A stretch of DNA of 64,000 bases from the NCBI GenBank assembly GCA_963930655.1, contig OZ005605.1, forward strand, positions 1,247,501 to 1,311,500, given 5' to 3'. Positions 1-11,043 of the stretch are shown here, piece by piece. Under the pieces are notes generated by a model. The model searched no databases. It saw only the letters and a list, made by a program, of their open reading frames with translations, and was not told the DNA's origin. Source of the DNA: Myrica gale. Its lineage: Eukaryota; Streptophyta; Magnoliopsida; Fagales; Myricaceae. Positions within the stretch are counted from its first letter, which is position 1. Every line of letters begins with the position of its first letter. Made by a program: the position numbers and the translations under genes.

Positions 1-210
1 GGTTGAGTTAGGGGCAGCTTGGAAACTCCGATTCGATTTGGATCGAATGGAATTGACCCTGAGATGGTCTTGAAGGTGGTTTAGAAACTTGTCTCCTACA
101 CCACCACCGCCGTTGGCGGGCCCCGATGGGTTAAATGCATAGACCTGGGTGCCCTTACACCCATCCATGATCTTCAAACTACGCATTGTCGTGAATATAT
201 TGTGCTGCAT
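1..210 (-). CDS. ETO1: ETO1-type ethylene overproducer protein, N-terminus (partial)
   Basis: Minus-strand reading frame open from the ATG at 210 to the window edge (70 codons). It begins MQHNIFTTMRSLKIMDGCKG, followed by a Gly-rich stretch, then GDKFLNHLQDHLRVNSIRSK. This closely follows the N-terminus of Arabidopsis ETO1 as I recall it. ETO1 and its EOL relatives are BTB/TPR adaptors of CUL3 ubiquitin ligases that bind type-2 ACC synthases and send them for degradation, which restrains ethylene production in the cytosol. The BTB and TPR parts would lie left of base 1. The start is chosen because the conserved MQHN.FTTM opening coincides with it. Minus-strand GT sites near 357 and 382 could be donors of a 5'-UTR intron. 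ETO1 versus an EOL paralogue cannot be settled from this piece. Confidence 0.85.
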   Translation of the reverse strand, partial: MQHNIFTTMRSLKIMDGCKGTQVYAFNPSGPANGGGGVGDKFLNHLQDHLRVNSIRSKSNRSFQAAPNST

Positions 211-516
211 CTCCTTGCGCACTATAATAATAAATTGAAATCGCCGAATTCAATTACTCTCCCAAAACGAGAAAATATATATAGCTTAAAAACACAAAGA
301 AAGAAGGTAAATTTAGGAAAAATGCGAAAAGGGTAGTGAAGAAATTGAATGAAATACCTTATAAGGATCGGAATGAGTTACCTTATCACCCCGTACACAT
401 AGCCCCGATTGGGGAATACATAAAGAGAGACCTGATAACAAAAGAACAAGAACAAAGAACGATGGCGTTAAAGGCAAATTGAAGGATATTGGCTAATGGC
501 AGATTTTTCCTGTGAC

Positions 517-546
517 TTTTTTTTTGGGGGGGGGGGGGGTGGGGGG
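517..546. repeat. Homopolymer block T9-G14-T-G6
   Basis: Nine T are followed by 14 G, one T and six G. This simple-sequence tract is prone to sequencing and replication slippage, so its exact length is uncertain. It lies about 310 bases upstream of the ETO1 start codon. Confidence 0.9.
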
Positions 547-671
547 CGCTGTTGTCCTGAGAAAATGGAGAGAAAAATGGCAAGGGGTGGAATTTTCTTC
601 TGGGGTGAGAGGAGGAATAATCACGTTAGTCGCCAACCAGACGTTGAGGTGGAGGTGGCCGTTTCAACGGC

Positions 672-757
672 CACTCTCTCTCTCTCTCTTCTCTCTTTTC
701 GATCTGTACTCTTATGCCTCTCTCTCTCTCGCACACAAAGACACTCTCTCTCCCCCC
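672..757. repeat. CT-rich microsatellite cluster
   Basis: Two (CT)n runs (about 673-690 and 719-732) lie in pyrimidine-rich sequence ending in a short C run near 751. On the minus strand, which is the sense of the ETO1 gene, they read as GA repeats. Confidence 0.8.
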
Positions 758-1208
758 CAATTTGAGGTTTTTATTTTATAATCTCCCTCCAACTTCTTCT
801 TCTTCTTTTTCCCTCTCGTCGTACGTGTTTTATGTTTGTTTTCTAATTTATATCTCTGTTAAAAAGCCTCGGGATGTCTCTTTAGTCTTTCCTGTGTCCC
901 TGTGTGTGTGTTTTTAGTGCGAGAGAGTAACAAATCCGGTAGAAGAGGAGGGCCGCTAAAGTCGGCCTGTCCCTCACGCCATGTCCTCCAATCTCTCGAG
1001 CCTCCCCTTTATTCCTCGCCTTCGGCCTATCCCGTTCCTTTATTAAATTTTGGGATAAATATACAGTGAATCCTCTCATTTTAGAATTTTGATACTTATA
1101 ATTCGATTTATTATTTTAATATATTACATCCACATATTATTAATTTTAAATATTTTACCCCATCTTTAAAAATTCTTAGTTAAGTTAGACAAAAATTGAT
1201 TATAATCA

Positions 1209-1457
1209 GATCTATTATTTTTATCACATTACACACTTATTATAGATTTCAAACACTTTGCACCTTCCTTCAAAATTCTCAATTCAGTTAGACGAAAAAT
1301 AATATTTTGACATACGAAATAATAATTTTGTCTCCATATTTTTTTAGCTGTGACCATTTTATAAGAGTTAATTATCGAGATTAAAAAATAAATTTCTGTT
1401 TAAATTAACCAAAAAATTAATAATTAATAAAAAGTAATATAATAAAAATAATAGATC
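1209..1457. mobile_element. Fold-back MITE, CTATTATTTTTAT family, copy 1
   Basis: The left end GATCTATTATTTTTAT is the inverse of the right end ATAAAAATAATAGATC, with an AT-rich interior of about 250 bases. The same end motif and interior words (for example AAAAAATAAATTTCT) recur at 4530-4796, marking a family. No target duplication was resolved. A one-ended relative lies just left, about 1097-1205. Confidence 0.6.
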
Positions 1458-1835
1458 GGGTCTTTTTTTTGGTCAAGGCAACGTTAAAAGATACAAAATT
1501 AAAATCTATTTAATCCTTAAATTTTCAAACCCTGCATCTCGCGGACCTATGACGAAGAAGTGCCTTCCCACGATGTCACCGAGCGCGTGGAGTGGTCAAC
1601 CAACAAACTTAAGGTTACATGCCTCGTGGATTATAGTTGTCCTCTCCCACGTTTCGAAGATCTCTCTTGCTTTTGTCAGATCTCCTGCACTTCAAGCTCT
1701 CCTCGAAAAACTGCCACAATATTTACCTCGACCTCTGTTTGATGTAAAAACCTGTCATTATCATTATCTAATCAAAAGATCTGGTAGGAGTAAGCTTTTT
1801 ATCCTTCAAATTATAAGAATTTTAATATTTTAAAC

Positions 1836-2109
1836 TTCTATTTATTATTTTTATTATATTATTTTAGTTAATTATTAATTTCATATATTTTACACCTTTA
1901 TTAGAAAAAAATTTATTTTTAATATTTAAAATTACAATTTTACTCTCATAAAATAGTTATAGAAATAAAATTGTCATTTCTCATAACTCTAGAGAGATTG
2001 CACAAAAAGGTCAACAATTTATTTTTCTAATCTAAACTAACTAAAAAATTAAAATATAGTTTAAAGTGTCTGAAATTAATAATTAACAAAAATAATAATA
2101 AATATAGAT
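1836..2109. mobile_element. Fold-back MITE, same AT-rich family, copy 2 (degenerate)
   Basis: The left part (TTCTATTTATTATTTTTA) and the right part (AAATAATAATAAATATAGA) are near-inverse, with an interior resembling copies 1 and 3. The boundaries are approximate because the ends have diverged. Confidence 0.45.
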
Positions 2110-2147
2110 GTAAACTGTCACAACCTCCAATAGTTAGAGGATGTAAA

Positions 2148-2354
2148 GGGAGCGTTTGTTTCCTAATCTTTCAAATCCTCAAAATTTCTAAACAATCATA
2201 AAATAATTCATCTCTCTTCATTAAATTATAAAATAATATTATAATATTCAATTAAATATCTCTCTCCTCATTTTTTCATAAAATATTATACTTTTTCACA
2301 AACCCCAATACTCAAAATTTCCAAAACCCCAATATTTCCACAAACAAACACCCC
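2148..2354. mobile_element. Tourist/hAT-like MITE
   Basis: The terminal inverted repeats GGGAGCGTTTGTTTCC and, inverted at the right end, GGGGTGTTTGTTTG enclose about 207 AT-rich bases. The ends resemble the GGG..TGTTTG class typical of plant PIF/Harbinger (Tourist) MITEs. A clean target duplication is not visible, so the superfamily is uncertain. Confidence 0.55.
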
Positions 2355-3106
2355 ATTTGGTATATTTAACTCAAAAAAATTTATATAAAAAAACGACTTA
2401 TAAGCTACAACTCCAGAGATAATGTGTGGGTTAATTCGATTGTACAAAAAATTAAAAATTTTGTTGTTCTAATTTATAATTATCTAATAATTATAATTTT
2501 ATTTTATTAAACCTCTTCCACAAAGATATTAGAATCGCATAAGTCTATCCTATAGATTTTCTGTATTTATTAATTACCAAACATATTAAATCTAGCTTTA
2601 ATCATACAAATTCTTGAATATAAACTGAAAAACAAATTATTTATCGTAAACACTACTCGATACTATTTTTCTGAAGTGGGTTTTGGGAGTACATAATTTA
2701 ATGAGATGTAACGGCTTAAAAATAATGAAATATATCTATCTTATTTAAAATGGTAGAAAATTAGAATGCCCCCCGGAAATCTATATCAACTAATTTTTCA
2801 GTAAGCAAAACTGTCCAGCGATAAGAGAATATCACACGCTCCATAAAGGCGCGCGTCACGAAATTGTTCTGACAGATAATCTAGTCCTCTGTGGTGTTGC
2901 AATTATACGTTCGCTGTGTTAATGTGAACGTTGGATTGCGAGGGTCCGAGGGATGATAGGAATAAACCAATTCGACAGAACCTACTTAGAGTCCGTAAGG
3001 CGTACAGGTCTTTATTTTCTTTTTATTTTTTAAAATAAATTCATTTCATACTCTCTAATTACATTTAATAATATATTACACTTAAATCTGATAGATGATC
3101 CATACA

Positions 3107-3443
3107 CTCTATTAGAATTTACACAATAACTCAACTCTAAAAGACACATTGAGGAGTGAGATATGTCACAACTTTATAAGGAGCACATTGACTAGTGTTT
3201 CTAGCAATGTTCCAACACGCTCACTCACGTGTGGCGGGAGGACATCCAAGCCAACACGCGGAAACGGGTGACAGTTGGACCACAAACTAGGAATATTCCT
3301 CTAATACTATATTAGAATTTACATAATATGTGAAAGGTGGGTCTAACTCAACTCCAAAAGACGTCTAGGAGTGAGAGATGTCACAACCTTATAAGGAGTA
3401 CATTGACTAATTTTTTTAGCAATGTGGAACTTCCAACACACTC
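3107..3443. repeat. Two direct copies of a dispersed LTR-like repeat
   Basis: The blocks at about 3107-3222 and 3305-3443 share the order ATTAGAATTTACA, TCAACTC.AAAAGAC, GGAGTGAGA, ATGTCACAAC, TATAAGGAG, ACATTGACTA and AGCAATG. This layout resembles the ends of plant LTR retrotransposons or solo LTRs, but no complete element could be delimited. The stretch between them contains ACTCACGTGTGG, which recurs near 60590 and 61455. Confidence 0.5.
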
Positions 3444-3807
3444 TTCATTGAAGAGTACATAGTGAAATTTTTTTTCATCTCCTTCTCCTAAGAAAAATAT
3501 CGTAACCATTTTGAATTACAGCTCTTTTTTAAAAAATAATTTGTGAAATTTTGCTTGAGGGAGTTAGTACAAAAATTTCAAAACCTTAATCATAAGAGAC
3601 ACCTATAATTAATTGGGGTCTTCTTTTTTCAATTAGTCATGATATATGTTCCATACATGTTGGATCTACTGAATTGATTTGATTATTCAAACCTTTAGTG
3701 TTTGGACCATTATTATTTTATATTCATATATTTTAATATTGGACATGATCTAGGAAACTGCTTTATGGTCCTATAATTTTTGTAGGAGATAGGATTAGCC
3801 TTATGAT

Positions 3808-3975
3808 GGAGTTCTTAGTTGTTGTTTACATATTCCAATACAACATTTTATTACTTTTTTTACAAACAACAATCTATTTTAACAATTTATACACGTATTT
3901 CAATACAACTTTAACATCACCTAAAAATTCTCAAAACATTTAACATCTTATAAATATTCTGAAAACGAACATACC
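3808..3975. mobile_element. Degenerate Tourist-like MITE
   Basis: The interior shares ordered words with the elements at 5374-5562 and 15594-15815: CAATACAAC, ACAACTTTAACATCACC, AAAAATTCTCAAAAC and CGAACAT at the right end. The left end is eroded. Confidence 0.5.
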
Positions 3976-4529
3976 AGTATGATATAACATAATAAATCCT
4001 GAACTTCTAGCGTGGCATAACTTTCGACCATTTTTAAGGAAATATATTTTTTTAATATTTGAAAGGATAATTTTACCCCTACAAATAAATACATTGGAAG
4101 GATGATTTTACCCTACAAATAAATACAGTGATGGAAGTAATAATAAATGATTTGCGGATCATACAGGCTTTTTCCTTCTGTATATGGATTATAAAGGGTT
4201 GCAATCTCAATATCGTGCCAAACTATTCCTTTTGCTAGGACTGTGAACGACATCGTCACCAGATGGGCTGGTTTCTAAGATTTGACCGTCGACGCCACCA
4301 CCATTGCTAATAGCAAAAATCGGCCATCTGTGGTAACAATTTTAGAAATAACAATTGTCAGGTATCAACTTACTTACTAGGCCATATCTTAGAGTTAGGC
4401 CTTTTACAACTAAGTTTCCAATGTCCTTTGGTACATTAAGTTCATATTGGAGCCTACTTTTGGTGAAGTTAGTGTAAACTTAGTTGTAATACATTTTTAT
4501 GCCACTAAGGACTACTACAGTTTACACTT

Positions 4530-4796
4530 CAATCTATTAATTTTATTACATTGTATTATCAAATTATTGATTTTCATATACTTTGCATCTTCTGTTAAAA
4601 TTTTTTCGAGAAATAATTTTTTGACTAATGAAATGACAATTTTATCCCCACAATTTGTGACTATTTTACGAGGACAAAATCTAATTTTGGAGATCAAAAA
4701 ATAAATTTCTTTCAAAATTAGCGAAAAAATTAACGGATAGTATGAAGTGTTTGAATCAATAATTGATTCATGTAATGTGATAAAAATAATAGATTG
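4530..4796. mobile_element. Fold-back MITE, CTATTATTTTTAT family, copy 3
   Basis: The left end CAATCTATTAATTTTATTAC is the imperfect inverse of the right end GTGATAAAAATAATAGATTG. Total length is about 267 bases. The interior shares a 20-base class block around GATCAAAAAATAAATTTCT with copy 1. An open frame in it (4447-4704) is incidental. Confidence 0.6.
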
Positions 4797-5373
4797 GACT
4801 ATAAAAAATATTAAGATAGAGGGTGAAAATTTTATTTATCTTGGTATAATCCGATTTCTCATATAATCATATCACGCGGACTCTTATGTAATGGCAACTG
4901 CAGGTGTTGAATCTTGTTAATATTGTACGTTTTCCTCAATAGTTTAGACATAAAAGGTAAAGTGCATATCTGGCACTAGACGATGTGTGTGTGTATAGTT
5001 AGATTTAATTGTCTCAAGGTGTCAACTGTAAAGTGTTGAACAATTTTTATTTGTCTTACATTAAAAAAACAATATTAAAAATCACAAGTCAATCGGGACA
5101 ATAAAAGATGAAAAATAATAAAAACAAATGATTGGTCGAGCAGAATATGTCCCGTAGAGGCTTTTGAAAAGCATATAGACTTCATCTAATTGTATCATTT
5201 GAAGTAATTTCCCTCGTAATAAATTATGGAAGTTGACGCCGAAATGCTGCCCGAAGCAAATGGTAAACGCTGAAACATCTCCTTATTCTTGCATTTATCG
5301 GTAATTCAAAACCCCATGTCTCTTCGGGATTAGTTCAGAATGGTAATACATTACAGGCGTTAAATTAAATTAA

Positions 5374-5562
5374 GGGGCTGTTCGTTTATGCAGTATTTTC
5401 AAGATTTTTTTGTATTCTCACAACATAAAAATTCTATAATCAAACATCATTTCTATAACCTCACATAAAAATAACTATAACACGCATACCAATAAAGTTA
5501 ACATCACCTAAAAATTCTCAAAACACAAAAAATCCTCACAATACACCTAACCGAACACACTC
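5374..5562. mobile_element. Tourist-like (PIF/Harbinger) MITE, 189 bp
   Basis: The inverted ends GGGGCTGTTCGTT and (right, inverted) GAGTGTGTTCGGTTAG are flanked by the direct trinucleotide TAA on both sides (5371-5373 and 5563-5565), the hallmark duplication of PIF/Harbinger elements. The opposite-orientation relative at 46814-47299 has the same interior word order. Confidence 0.8.
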
Positions 5563-5617
5563 TAAATCCGTTCGAACCTAATGTATAAAGACATTTAAGA
5601 TTTCTTCATATTAAAAA

Positions 5618-5622
<5 letters not shown>

Positions 5623-5658
<36 letters not shown>
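5623..5658. repeat. (AT)n microsatellite
   Basis: About 18 uninterrupted AT units. Confidence 0.95.
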
Positions 5659-5661
<3 letters not shown>

Positions 5662-6001
5662 AATTATTTATTTATTTATAAAATACTGCAAGAATATGGC
5701 TTTGCTTTGTAAAGTTTGCATACCCAAGTTTGAATTCCTGGAAGAAGAGAAAGCCAAGATTGATTTAGAGGGTGAATCAAAATTTTGTTCGATCTAAAGC
5801 TATACTATACGAATTAAATTTTAAATTTTAAAATCTTCCACGTAGATTGAACAATTAGCTCTCTCACTGCAGCTATTTATTGTGATCTTTACAATTTTCA
5901 GTAAATAAAAATTTAATAAAAAATCACATATTACAAACCTAACTATACGTAATATTGTCAAAGGCGTGAATCATGATCTGCTAAGAATCGAACTGGATCC
6001 A

Positions 6002-6920
6002 TCCACACATAACAATTCAAGTAAAACGCAAGCCACAATAGCTAAACTCCGCGTGTTCTAGAGAGAGGCGCTCCCCTCTCTAGAACTTTCCTCCCCCAAA
6101 TCTAAAAGTCCTCCTTTTTTTCTCCTTGGTTCTCCGGCGGCGAGATGAGCTCCGGCTCTTCCCGCCGCCCTCCTCCTTCCCCATCTTTCCTCTCTCTTTT
6201 CCCTCTTTTCCCTCTTTCCCCTTTCTTCTCTCATTTTTGGTCGGAATCTTGGCAGTTAGATTCTGGGGCGTTCGTTCTTCTTTGGTGGACACAACCTTGC
6301 TAGCTGCCGCCGTCTCCTCCCGGCAAGTTCAACTGCTTCAGTCCGGAGTCTTTTGGTCGGCGCACGACACCTCACGCGCCCGATGTTGTGCTCTCTTCCC
6401 AGCCAAGTTCCAGCGGTCTTGACGGTCACGCGCCTCCGATGTGGCTCTTCTTCCTTTGGTGAGGCCGACACTTATTCGTGTTGACTGTCGGCGGCGCGTG
6501 GTCCCCACACGCTGACGGTTGCTTTGTGCCTCTCAATGCGCCGCTGTTGTTTTTGCTCTCTGCTTATCTGGTGGCCCTTTGATTCCATTACTGTTTCTTG
6601 TTGTGGTTTTGCTGTTCTGTTCTGTTTTGTGTTGTAGTTTTGTGTTTGTGTTGTTGTTCCGGCTGCGATGTGGGCTTTCCGATCCTTTGCGGATCTTCTC
6701 TGGCCCTATTTCAAGGCTTGCTGCCCAGGTTGTAGTGCTGTAATTACTAGTTTGTCTAGATCCTGGTAGCTTGTCTACTGAGTCTGACCACTGCTCCTCA
6801 TTCTTCGCATGGAGCATATAATGATTTTTTCGATCTTTTTTGGATCCTGTCGGTTCATTTCGACCTGATCTGTATGCTTCAGTTTCTTTATGAAACTCGA
6901 CATATTAAAAAAAAAAAAAA
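6002..6920 (+). mobile_element. Retroposed sequence with poly(A) tail (LINE-like or processed transcript)
   Basis: A block clearly richer in GC than its surroundings, starting with a pyrimidine-rich leader (CTCCCCTCTCTAGAACTTTC near 6072) and ending in a 14-base A run at about 6907-6920. The sequence AACTGGATCCA stands directly left of the block (5991-6001) and again at its right edge (6919-6929, the first two bases shared with the A run), which looks like a TSD of 9-11 bp. Poly(A) plus TSD indicates insertion by LINE machinery. No reverse-transcriptase or recognisable protein frame is present. Frames such as 6126-6422 look like leader sequence, so it may be a 5'-UTR-rich internally deleted LINE or an unknown retroposed transcript. 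Confidence 0.55.
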
Positions 6921-6929
6921 CTGGATCCA

Positions 6930-9900
6930 CCCCGCGCTTTCGTTACACTATATGAAGATTTTTTCTTAAAAAAAAAAGAAAAAGAAAAAGAAAAAGAAGT
7001 GAAAATATAAAAATACTCCGCTGAAATAAATATCTAAACTTTCTACTGGGCCGGTTCTGAAAGCAGACGGAGCTATGTATTCGGGTCAAAGCAAATAGTC
7101 CATGGGCCTACATTCTCAACTCTGCAAGTCCTGCTGTCCTGGTCATTTCTAATAATCTCAATAAAAGGGTGTGGGAGTTGAGGTGTCAACTGTCAAGCAA
7201 TAAACGTTCCCTTTAAAATAACTGGCATCCCGTATACAAACAACTTGATGTAACGCATCTAGAACAAAAAAAAAAACTTGATGTAACGCTATTGTCAAGA
7301 GTATTTAACTATTTATATATCTAATCAGCGTGGCCTGACAAAGATTATAGTATTTATTCTTAACTACTGGCCGGCAACACCTGGCTCTCTGCGAGCCACG
7401 TCGAGAGGCACATTCCTCCGCACATGGATACCATTCTAATGTGCTTGGAAGTATAAATCAGGAATCAGGAATGATACAATAGGATTCTTCATATGACATA
7501 ATTTAGATTTATACGACATATTTTAAAGAGAAATAGAGACTGTATGTCAATTATATTATTTAATAATAATAATATTAAACTTTAAAAATATATGAGTTTT
7601 ATAACATTAATAACTGTTGTGTCAGTCTTTCTTAATTGTACCATATCATTCGGACATGAAAGTGTAAATCAAAAGTCTTGGTCCAACTGTTCTAATTTTA
7701 TTGTCCTATTTCAATTATATATATATATAGAGAGAGAAAATCTTAAACTACCACCCAAAAAAAAAGCTTTTTAAACAGAACTTATTGAGCTCCCAAAGAC
7801 GTTTTTTTAATATTTTGTTGGGTTTATTTATTTTTAGTTTACGATTTTGGGGTTAGGTTTAGATGGATGATTCACGCTCTTTTTGCAAGTAAGTTTTATG
7901 GTCCTATCCAATAAAGTGAGACCCAATCCACAAATATTGGGCCGTAGATTAACTATGGAGAATGTGGGCCCTGCTTTCACGACCGCAATGTCCAATTCAG
8001 ATGGGCCTACGGGAAATCAAGTGGTACTCCGATGGAAGTCCAACTTCGACGGTCTTCCCGGCCTCCTTCTCCAACCTTTTTTTTTTTTAAAAAAAACATT
8101 GGCTTTCCGTTTGAAATTATCGTCAAATTAAAATTGGTGACTATGGTGTAATTTAAGGGGATTAACTATTAAAAAGCATGATTTTCTTAACTATTAAATA
8201 TAATAAGTTTGGTCATGTCCATCGATTTCGGACACGCAGGCACCTTATGTGTTATTTCATCTGCAAGTTATAGAGTAGTACTGCATATATATATATATAC
8301 TTTACATGGCGATCTAAACTTTTCCATGATCATGATGAATTTTTTATAATTAAAATATTAATCTAACCACTTAATAATTTGTTCTAGATATCTAGCTAGA
8401 ATGCATATTTGTGTGTATATATATATATATATATGTGCTTTATCTGGATAAATTTATTATATATATATATATATTTATATAATGGATCAATTAAAATTTA
8501 ATTTCATGCCCTCTTAATAATATATTTTTATTCGCAAAAAAATTAGATACATAAATCTTAATTAGTCAGTGTTTTTTTTTAATTTCAGTCATTTGAAACA
8601 ATTTGAGGAATTTAGATAATGTAATACCATTAGTGCATATATAGCGATGAAAGTTGGTCTTCATTGAGATTCTGTTTTTATGTTACAATAATTATGTAAT
8701 TCTCTCTAAGAGTTTGACTTGTAGTTTGATTTTGATACATTTGTGGAGACGTTTGCTTTTTGATACATACTATATATTTCTATATTAATATATGTACCCA
8801 TTAGAAAGCGTACACATTATATACATGTTACTTCACTATTTGTAGGCGTACCTGCCTCGTGGAAATATATAACGGCCCACGCCACATTTGAACAAGTCAA
8901 TTTCCCATTGCGCACTATATATATATATATATATCCTCCTCTGAGTCTTGGGTGGGTAATATTGATGTGCAATATATAGTAAAATGGAATGTTCAAGCAT
9001 GTCATACATTGACAGATCATATATAGCTAGAATTACCTGCCACTACAAAATAATTATTGGCCCCAAAACATATATATAGCACTGTTTTATCAATTGGCTT
9101 TCATGCATCCATGGAAAGTTGGACACCTGCCTTGAAACTCCGAAGGCGCCATTTAAGAGAATAGGAAATATTTGTGGGGAATTCTTAATTAGCTATCAAA
9201 ATTTAGGTAGGAAAACTCTTCAATTAAATTGGTGAATTTGGACGATTATTCACACCTCCTGATGCAATTAAGTCTAGGTATCAAAATATAGTCGGCCACC
9301 TATAAAAAAAAAGGGTAGGTGGACTTAAATTTAGAAAAACTTGTGACTGAGATAATGCCTAATATATGACTGACGATCGACGCTGCAATAATAAAGAATA
9401 TCATTAAACAGATGCCTTGTAAGTAATAATTGTGAAATCAACTATATAATAGGTGGAAGAATTTGCGAAGAATGTTGGAATATAAACGAAAGAGTTTGAA
9501 TTAATTACTCAAAGAATAGGTCGGATGAAATGTTATATGGGACCCGCTAGATGCATGTACCAAAAGGGGACAATTTTCACCTTTGACGTGAATTAAATAT
9601 TTCTTAATTAATTAATCTATTGAATTAAATATTTCTTAATTAATTAATTAATCTATAGTACTGATCTGCCAACCGTGCATACGTCTTGATGCGAACACTC
9701 GCCAATTCAAAAAAAGTATTAAAAGCGAAGAAATTTATCGTCGTGATGATCCCCATGCATTTGCTGACACAATAAGCTTAAGATATTCATTAGATAAGGG
9801 TATTTTTCTTTTTTGTATTTTGCCCAAAGGTTATTGTTTTATGGGTAAATGTGCTTCCCTTTCTTTTTTGTTTCTCTTACTTAGATAATTGATTAATTTG

Positions 9901-9971
9901 CATGCATGGGAACTCCGGTATGACCTTATAGACAATAACAATAGCAGTACATATTATATTACTGCTTAGCA
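6930..9971. other. Gene-free AT-rich intergenic DNA
   Basis: No credible gene. It contains (TA)n tracts near 8285-8300, 8410-8435, 8456-8475 and 8913-8934, and a direct duplication of a roughly 32-base unit (GAATTAAATATTTCTTAATT...) at about 9589-9656. The open frames 7883-8131 and 8817-9020 have no family features. Confidence 0.6.
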
Positions 9972-9980
9972 TTAATTATA

Positions 9981-11034
9981 GGGATAAATGATATTTTGGT
10001 CCCTGAAGTTTGAGTGAAAATCAAATTAGTCCCTTAACAATTTTTTTCATCAATCGGGTCCTTGTAATTTGCATGAAAATCAAATTAGTCACTTATCAAT
10101 TTTTTTCATCAATCGGGTCCCTGATCTTTACATGCTTTTATATTAAGTCCTTCCATCCAAACTCATCCACTGACTTAACGATAAGTGTCAACCTGATCTG
10201 CTCGGGATGGAGAGCTGAGAGGATCGAGAGGCCCGAGCAGGCGGAGCTGCTATCAAATTAGTCTCTTATCAATTTTTTTCATTAATCGAGTCTCTCATCT
10301 TTACATGCTTTTATATTAAGTCATTCCGTCTAAATCCGTCCACTCACTTAACGGTAAGTGCCAACCTGATCTGCTCAGGATGGAGAGCTGAGAGGATCGA
10401 GAGGCCCGAGCAGGCCGGGCTGCTTGTGGCTCAGGATGCTCGGGCTGCTTTTATATAGCCTTTGCACGAGCGGTCTTGGTGCTCGGGCCTCTCGATCTGC
10501 TTATGCTCGGGATGCTCGGGCTGAATGTGCTCGGGATGTCGGGTTGCTTGTGCTCGGTATGCTCAGACTGCTTTTATATAGTATTTGTGCGCGCAGCCGA
10601 CCTGCTCGGGCCTCTAGATCCTCTCAGCTCTTCATCCCGAGCAGATTAGGTTGACACTTACCGTTAAGTCAGTGGACAGATTTGGACGGAAAGACTTAAT
10701 ATAAAAGTATGTAAAGATGAGAGACTCGATTGATGAAAAAAATTGATAATTGACTAATTTGATAGCAGTCTGTCCTGCTCGGGCCTCTCGATCCTCTCAG
10801 CTCTCCATCCCGAGCAGATCACGTTGACACTTACCGTTAAGTTAGTGGACGAATTTGGACGGAAAGACTTAATATAAAAACATGTAAAGATCAGGGACCC
10901 AATTGATGAAAAAAATTGATAAAAGACTAATTTGATTTTCATGCAAACTACAAGGACCCGATTGATAAAAAAAATTGTTAAAGGACTAATTTGATTTTCA
11001 CCCAAACTTCAAGGATCAAAATATCATTTATCCC
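9981..11034. mobile_element. Fold-back Mutator-like element, 1054 bp
   Basis: Almost the whole element is one large inverted repeat: GGGATAAATGATATTTTGGT at the left is mirrored at the right end, and the arms stay paired for roughly 420 bases each. It is bounded by an exact 9-bp direct repeat TTAATTATA (9972-9980 and 11035-11043), the duplication length of Mutator-like transposons. The two 83-codon open frames at 10010-10261 (plus) and 10754-11005 (minus) are mirror images created by the arms, not genes. The loop carries a degenerate minisatellite of TGCTCGGG units (about 10420-10560). It encodes no transposase and must be non-autonomous. Confidence 0.85.
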
Positions 11035-11043
11035 TTAATTATA

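Larger units (their letters stand above)
211..1060 (-). promoter_or_regulatory. Upstream/5'-UTR region of the ETO1-type gene
   Basis: No coding frame is convincing here. The first 280 bases upstream of the ETO1 start are probably 5' UTR, possibly with a small intron. Further out are a T/G homopolymer block and a CT-rich stretch, both common in plant promoters and leaders. Short open frames around 496-917 follow this low-complexity sequence and are not genes. Confidence 0.4.
1081..5990. other. AT-rich gene-free region filled with small transposons
   Basis: Nearly 5 kb of strongly AT-rich DNA without a credible gene. Short open frames (for example 1549-1833 and 4447-4704) show no family resemblance and overlap repeats. 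The separately listed elements account for roughly a third of the span. I see nothing recognisable in the remainder. Confidence 0.6.

Noticed and set aside
10010-11005. Two 83-codon open frames, one on each strand, with nearly identical products
   Set aside because: They are mirror images produced by the arms of the fold-back element, with no codon bias or domain.
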